Part shown: positions 26,757 to 28,148 of the stretch, in pieces
Position numbering within the stretch: position 1 is the stretch's first letter
Layout of the letters: each line of letters starts with the position of its first letter
Origin: an archaeon
GTDB lineage: Archaea > Iainarchaeota > Iainarchaeia > CSSED10-239
DNA: 28,148 nucleotides
Reading direction: 5' to 3'
Assembly (NCBI GenBank): GCA_029563035.1
Contig: JAKQTP010000189.1
Coordinates: forward strand, 1-28,148
Translations under genes and position numbers: made by a program
The notes under the pieces: generated by a model
Database searches by the model: none
The model's input: the letters and a program-made list of their open reading frames with translations, nothing else
Told to the model about the DNA's origin: nothing

Positions 26757-28148
26757 TTATTTATTTCTTTCTTCTAATTCTTTTACATCAAGTGTATATC
26801 ACTTTAATGTAGAAGGTTCTCATATAGATGCTCAATAAAATCTGATTTTTAAAATATTTCATGCAACATTTAGCTGTTGATCTTCTACATTAGAATTTAA
26901 TATTCTTGTCTCTCACTTTACATAAGTTCATGATGAATTAACTTCAATATCGCATCTCATTCACTTTGGGTTTTTTGTATAAATAACCATTTTTGGTGAA
27001 TTTTTAACTATTGATGGATTGTCAAATGTTAGTTCGTTTGTATCTACCCAGTAATATACTGGATCTAGCTTCGATCAATACGAATCCATGTCTCAATAAT
27101 CTGAAAACTCTACAACATATCAAGCTGTTGTTCAAAAAACAGCTCTAGAATCTCACTCTTTTTTATACAAAACTCACGCAACAGTTGTATCTTGAGATGC
27201 TTTATGTTCAGTAGCAAAAAAGCATTTATTAGCACTTGTTCTTATGTGAAATGACCGTTTTAATGTGTCATAACATATCCAAGCATTTTTGTATTCTACT
27301 CAATCAACTGTAACTGTTCATATATATAATCTATAATAAAAATCGTCCTTAACTCATATCGCTCTATCTTCTCAAGCGTATGTTCTTGTTATTTTCATTT
27401 CTCATGGAATTTGTTTGATAAATTTATCAACTTTTCTTGAAATTAATACTGGAGCACTTCAATCATACATAAATATTCATGATTCAGACAACCAGTATGC
27501 TACTCAAAAAATATTAACCAATGAATATGGAGCTATACATCATATATCTGTTATTTTTTTACTTTCATATTCGTCCCAATACCACATCGAATTCCTTTTA
27601 AATATTATCATCTTTCAGGCCACTTCGGTCACACCTGTTATTTCGTCTCAATCTCACTGATTAAATTCTCTAAAATTAACGTTTGTATCCCAAGATATTA
27701 CTCAGGCTACTGGATCGTTGTTCCATTCTATGTAGCTATTTCAATTCTCTGTATTGCATACATATAATTTATTTTTGTATACATATAAATATTTTCATTT
27801 TGGCATTCATTTCAAGTTGTCAGTTCAGGTAGACCAGTCCTCTCTATTAGCTGCAAAATCTCAAACGTCATAGTCGTATCACACCATGAATATTTTTCAT
27901 AAGAACTCTGCTAGAGATGGTTCAAACAACTCTGTTAGATCTACTATTCAAACAGGAGAGCTCCATGTGGATCCAGTTGTTCATTTGAAGTAGTAATATG
28001 GAGTTTTTCAATCTAATGCAGAATATCAAGCTATAAGAGTTCATCATTTTCTGTTAAACACATAATTTATGTCAGCTCATCATGTTGACGCCTGGTATAC
28101 AGAGAACTTTCTTATTTGCGGGCACACGGTTAAAGAACCCATGTCCTT
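26757..28148 (-). CDS. Beta-propeller-like tail or stabilisation protein (partial, N-terminus outside window)
   Basis: The frame is open from the right edge of the window to TAA at 26757-26759, giving at least 463 residues. It shows repeated beta motifs such as GKYLYVYKNKLYVCNTEN, AGKMIIFKRNSMWYWDE, then VAYWLSESGIFMYDGSAPVL, a pattern like the propeller of P22 gp10-type tail stabilisation proteins or similar tail-tube proteins. Aromatic content (Trp, Tyr) is high and TGA encodes most Gly. The start codon is not in the window. It is the most upstream visible gene of the leftward virion operon. Confidence 0.6.

Noticed and set aside
17766..27660. Many plus-strand open frames rich in Ser, Phe, Leu and His (such as 19107-19697)
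   Set aside because: They are mirror images of the continuous minus-strand genes, have no domains, and exist because TCA (TGA on the other strand) is frequent.
1..28148. NrdG activase, DNA polymerase, terminase, portal and major capsid genes
   Set aside because: Looked for among the translated genes; none shows the needed motifs in this window, so they are probably elsewhere in the genome.

Overview
This looks like a piece of an AT-rich bacteriophage (or phage-like element) genome that reads TGA as glycine (translation table 25). That code is known from Gracilibacteria and Absconditabacteria (SR1), so a host in those candidate phyla is the best guess. The reassignment is visible in many protein motifs. 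TGA supplies the Gly of a P-loop (TGA-LPASGKT), of DxDGT, of RNA-ligase motif IV (E-TGA-IVIR), of HN-TGA-DxFD, of two zincin motifs (HEA-TGA-H, HEL-TGA-H) and all three Gly of S-TGA-ST-TGA-H-TGA-KT. Stops are TAA and TAG. Read with the standard code, most genes appear falsely shattered; the coordinates here use TGA = Gly.

Layout. The left 17.3 kb is transcribed rightward and the right 10.8 kb leftward; the two meet at a bidirectional terminator (17297-17327). (1) 1-2437: methionine adenosyltransferase and small Cys-rich or hypothetical genes, entirely free of TGA codons. (2) 2434-4847: polynucleotide kinase/phosphatase, an Rnl5-like RNA ligase and three tRNAs (Gln-UUG, His-GUG, Pro-UGG), a plausible tRNA-repair and tRNA-replacement module. 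(3) 4865-6036: a second TGA-free block with a DNA methyltransferase. (4) 6064-17287: a tightly packed, TGA-rich replication, nucleotide and recombination block. It holds DUF3310, primase-polymerase/helicase, a consensus promoter overlapping a perfect palindrome, a putative SSB, a RecB-like nuclease, HNH/methyltransferase/HNH genes, an anaerobic ribonucleotide reductase, a DEDD exonuclease, a zincin-like protein and a RuvC-like resolvase. (5) 28148-17333 on the minus strand: virion genes, namely a tail/beta-propeller-like protein, a fibre-like protein, two probable internal virion proteins, and a 2204-residue large polyvalent protein with ADP-ribosyltransferase-like, HELGH zincin and LPD38-like regions.

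The most striking locus is the anaerobic ribonucleotide reductase. The catalytic gene carries a 141-residue mini-intein exactly between the two Cys of the finger loop (RSMC|C). The C-terminal glycyl-radical domain (IYSRVVGWLAP) is a separate 53-codon gene, and the radical-bearing Gly itself is encoded by TGA.

TGA use is sharply mosaic: 0 of 32 Gly codons in metK and 0 of 18 in the first methyltransferase, against 18 of 18 in the RuvC-like gene and 11 of 11 in the intein. The giant polyvalent protein also has an internal TGA-free segment holding its ART-like domain. This suggests recent gene and domain acquisition from standard-code sources. How the parts may cooperate (inference): MetK could supply S-adenosylmethionine both to the two methyltransferases and to a radical-SAM activase for the reductase, although no activase gene is seen in this window.
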